Under the pieces are notes generated by a model that saw only the letters and a list, made by a program, of their open reading frames with translations, was not told the DNA's origin and did no database searches. A stretch of 64,000 nt of DNA, taken from the NCBI RefSeq assembly GCF_034702125.1, contig NC_085860.1, forward strand, positions 14,835,723 through 14,899,722, read 5' to 3'. Every line of letters begins with the position of its first letter. The stretch's first letter is position 1. The stretch comes from Engraulis encrasicolus. Lineage: Eukaryota > Chordata > Actinopteri > Clupeiformes > Engraulidae. Made by a program: the position numbers and the translations under genes. Shown piece after piece: positions 63,085 through 64,000 of this stretch.

Positions 63085-63247
63085 CTGCTGCTTTAGAGAC
63101 TCCACGAACCACTTTCCCCCGAGGAAGTTGCAGGCCATGTCAACATCCCCGTTGTACACAAGTAGCTGGAGGTCCTGCTTCAGCAGAAGCTGGTAGAACC
63201 AGGTCATATCCCTGTAGAACCTCTGGTACTGGGAGTTAACCGTGCGG
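63085..63247 (-). CDS. ctsa-like: cathepsin A-like serine carboxypeptidase, third-last exon
   Basis: The minus strand reads TGTGTTTCAG, then an exon of one base plus 54 codons ([18 protein letters not shown]... to WFVESLKQQ), then CAG/GTGACC. It contains [13 protein letters not shown], the hallmark of lysosomal protective protein (cathepsin A, peptidase S10) around the catalytic Asp; the neighbouring Cys is also conserved. Human cathepsin A has a very similar [11 protein letters not shown] block. Cathepsin A is a lysosomal carboxypeptidase that also protects beta-galactosidase and neuraminidase. The exon ends in phase 0. Upstream exons, including the one with the nucleophile Ser, lie beyond the window end. 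Confidence 0.93.
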
Positions 63248-63261
63248 CTGAAACACAATAG

Positions 63262-63345
63262 CAGAATGGAATGGAATGGAATAGAATGGAATTTATTTTT
63301 GTCATTGTCAAGTACAATTAAATTGAGAATTCTTTGTTAGGTGAA
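63262..63345. mobile_element. GGAAT repeat and LINE-tail-like fragment
   Basis: Four GAATG units, then AATTTATTTTTGTCATTGTC and ACAATTAAATTGAGA, a common fish LINE 3'-end motif, in the intron 5' of the third-last exon. Confidence 0.5.
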
Positions 63346-64000
63346 TGAATTAATAAATAAATACATACTGTACATATTTTGGTTGCATAGGCCTATTTTA
63401 GTGTAGTGATGGCTGTTGGGTAAAAGCTGTTTTTCAGTCTGTTTCTCTTTGATTTTATAAATCAAAGTGGGTTTTTATTCTTCAATACATGGTCAAAAAA
63501 TGGGATTTGATTTTCTATTAAATGGATGTAGGCCTTTACATTTTCACTCCATCATGACATTAATGTTTTTTAACACTGCATTAGACAAGTTTTTTGTCAG
63601 ATTTAACTCCAAGCATCTTCCAAATGTGATGTTTCATAACTGCAGTAGCACACACACACAAAAATTGCTGCTGGAGACGAGAACATCAAAGGGGTGGGTC
63701 ATACTGCTTATACTGCACAGGATTCTGCTGCATTGGCCTCTGTGTCTACGCAGCAGAAAGGCATGACGTCTCGTTTCTTTCCAGTCTCTCTGATCATGAG
63801 GTTGACTGTCTGAATCTCCAGTTTATTCCTACGTCCTCTGGCCTCTTGTCTCAAGGCTTGACGTCATCAAGGACGCTCAGTACATGAAAGGTATGTGTGC
63901 TGAGGAGGACAACGTTATTAGCTCATGGGGTGTGTAGCAACCCAATGTAAGTAGGCTGCCGGATGTGAGTGCCCGGATATCCGCCCGAGTATTTCCATGC

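Noticed and set aside
63840..63890. Plus-strand exon-like RLDVIKDAQYMK followed by GTATGT
   Set aside because: Opposite strand to the carboxypeptidase gene, no recognised protein, no clear acceptor. Likely chance.

Overview
The window looks like nuclear DNA of a bony (teleost-type) fish. It holds spliced exons of two vertebrate genes, tRNA-derived SINEs, many short inverted-repeat (MITE-like) elements with transposon-type target duplications, and a very heavy load of dinucleotide microsatellites. The species cannot be read from the sequence. Almost all long open frames here are translations of (CA)n, (GT)n, (GA)n, (CT)n or GGCA/GACA repeats and are not genes.

Gene content is small. On the plus strand, 36746-36982 is an internal exon of an LHFPL tetraspan gene, best matched to lhfpl3. 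Its first exon is not in the window, so 1-36745 is probably intron 1. A conserved-looking tail exon (VLLSQ...) may lie at 37934-38040. A second candidate terminal exon starts at 58207 and could run as a 3' UTR to an AATAAA at 60970. On the minus strand, 61845-63247 carries the last three exons of a cathepsin A-like serine carboxypeptidase (peptidase family S10). The two genes would converge tail to tail near 61 kb.

Layout. 1-36 kb is intron sequence with microsatellites, SINEs at 4.6-5.2, 6.1 and 27.7 kb, inverted-repeat elements, and a local duplication at 16.7-18.1 kb whose two copies carry different insertions. 36.2-38.0 kb holds the lhfpl3 exon inside a tandem array in which the exon end and its splice donor are repeated five times, separated by (CA)n. 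40.3-47.6 kb is a GGCA/GACA array split by a nested 6.9-kb repeat-rich insertion. 47.7-49.4 kb is degenerate higher-order tandem repeat. 49.6-56.1 kb is a 6.5-kb fold-back element with tandem arrays in both arms; a putative solo LTR sits in its loop, and a hAT-like element sits in the LTR. 56-61 kb is repeat-rich and possibly 3' UTR. 61.8-64 kb is the carboxypeptidase gene end.

Most unusual observations: (1) a recurrent 5-6 bp micro-insertion (GGCCTA, GGCTA or GCCTA, always turning TA into TAGGCCTA or TAGGCTA/TAGCCTA), shown by filled versus empty paralogous copies and by a target-site duplication interrupted by it; (2) the five-fold array of the lhfpl3 exon end and 5' splice site; (3) a 51-bp duplication of the carboxypeptidase C-terminus whose three codon differences are all synonymous.
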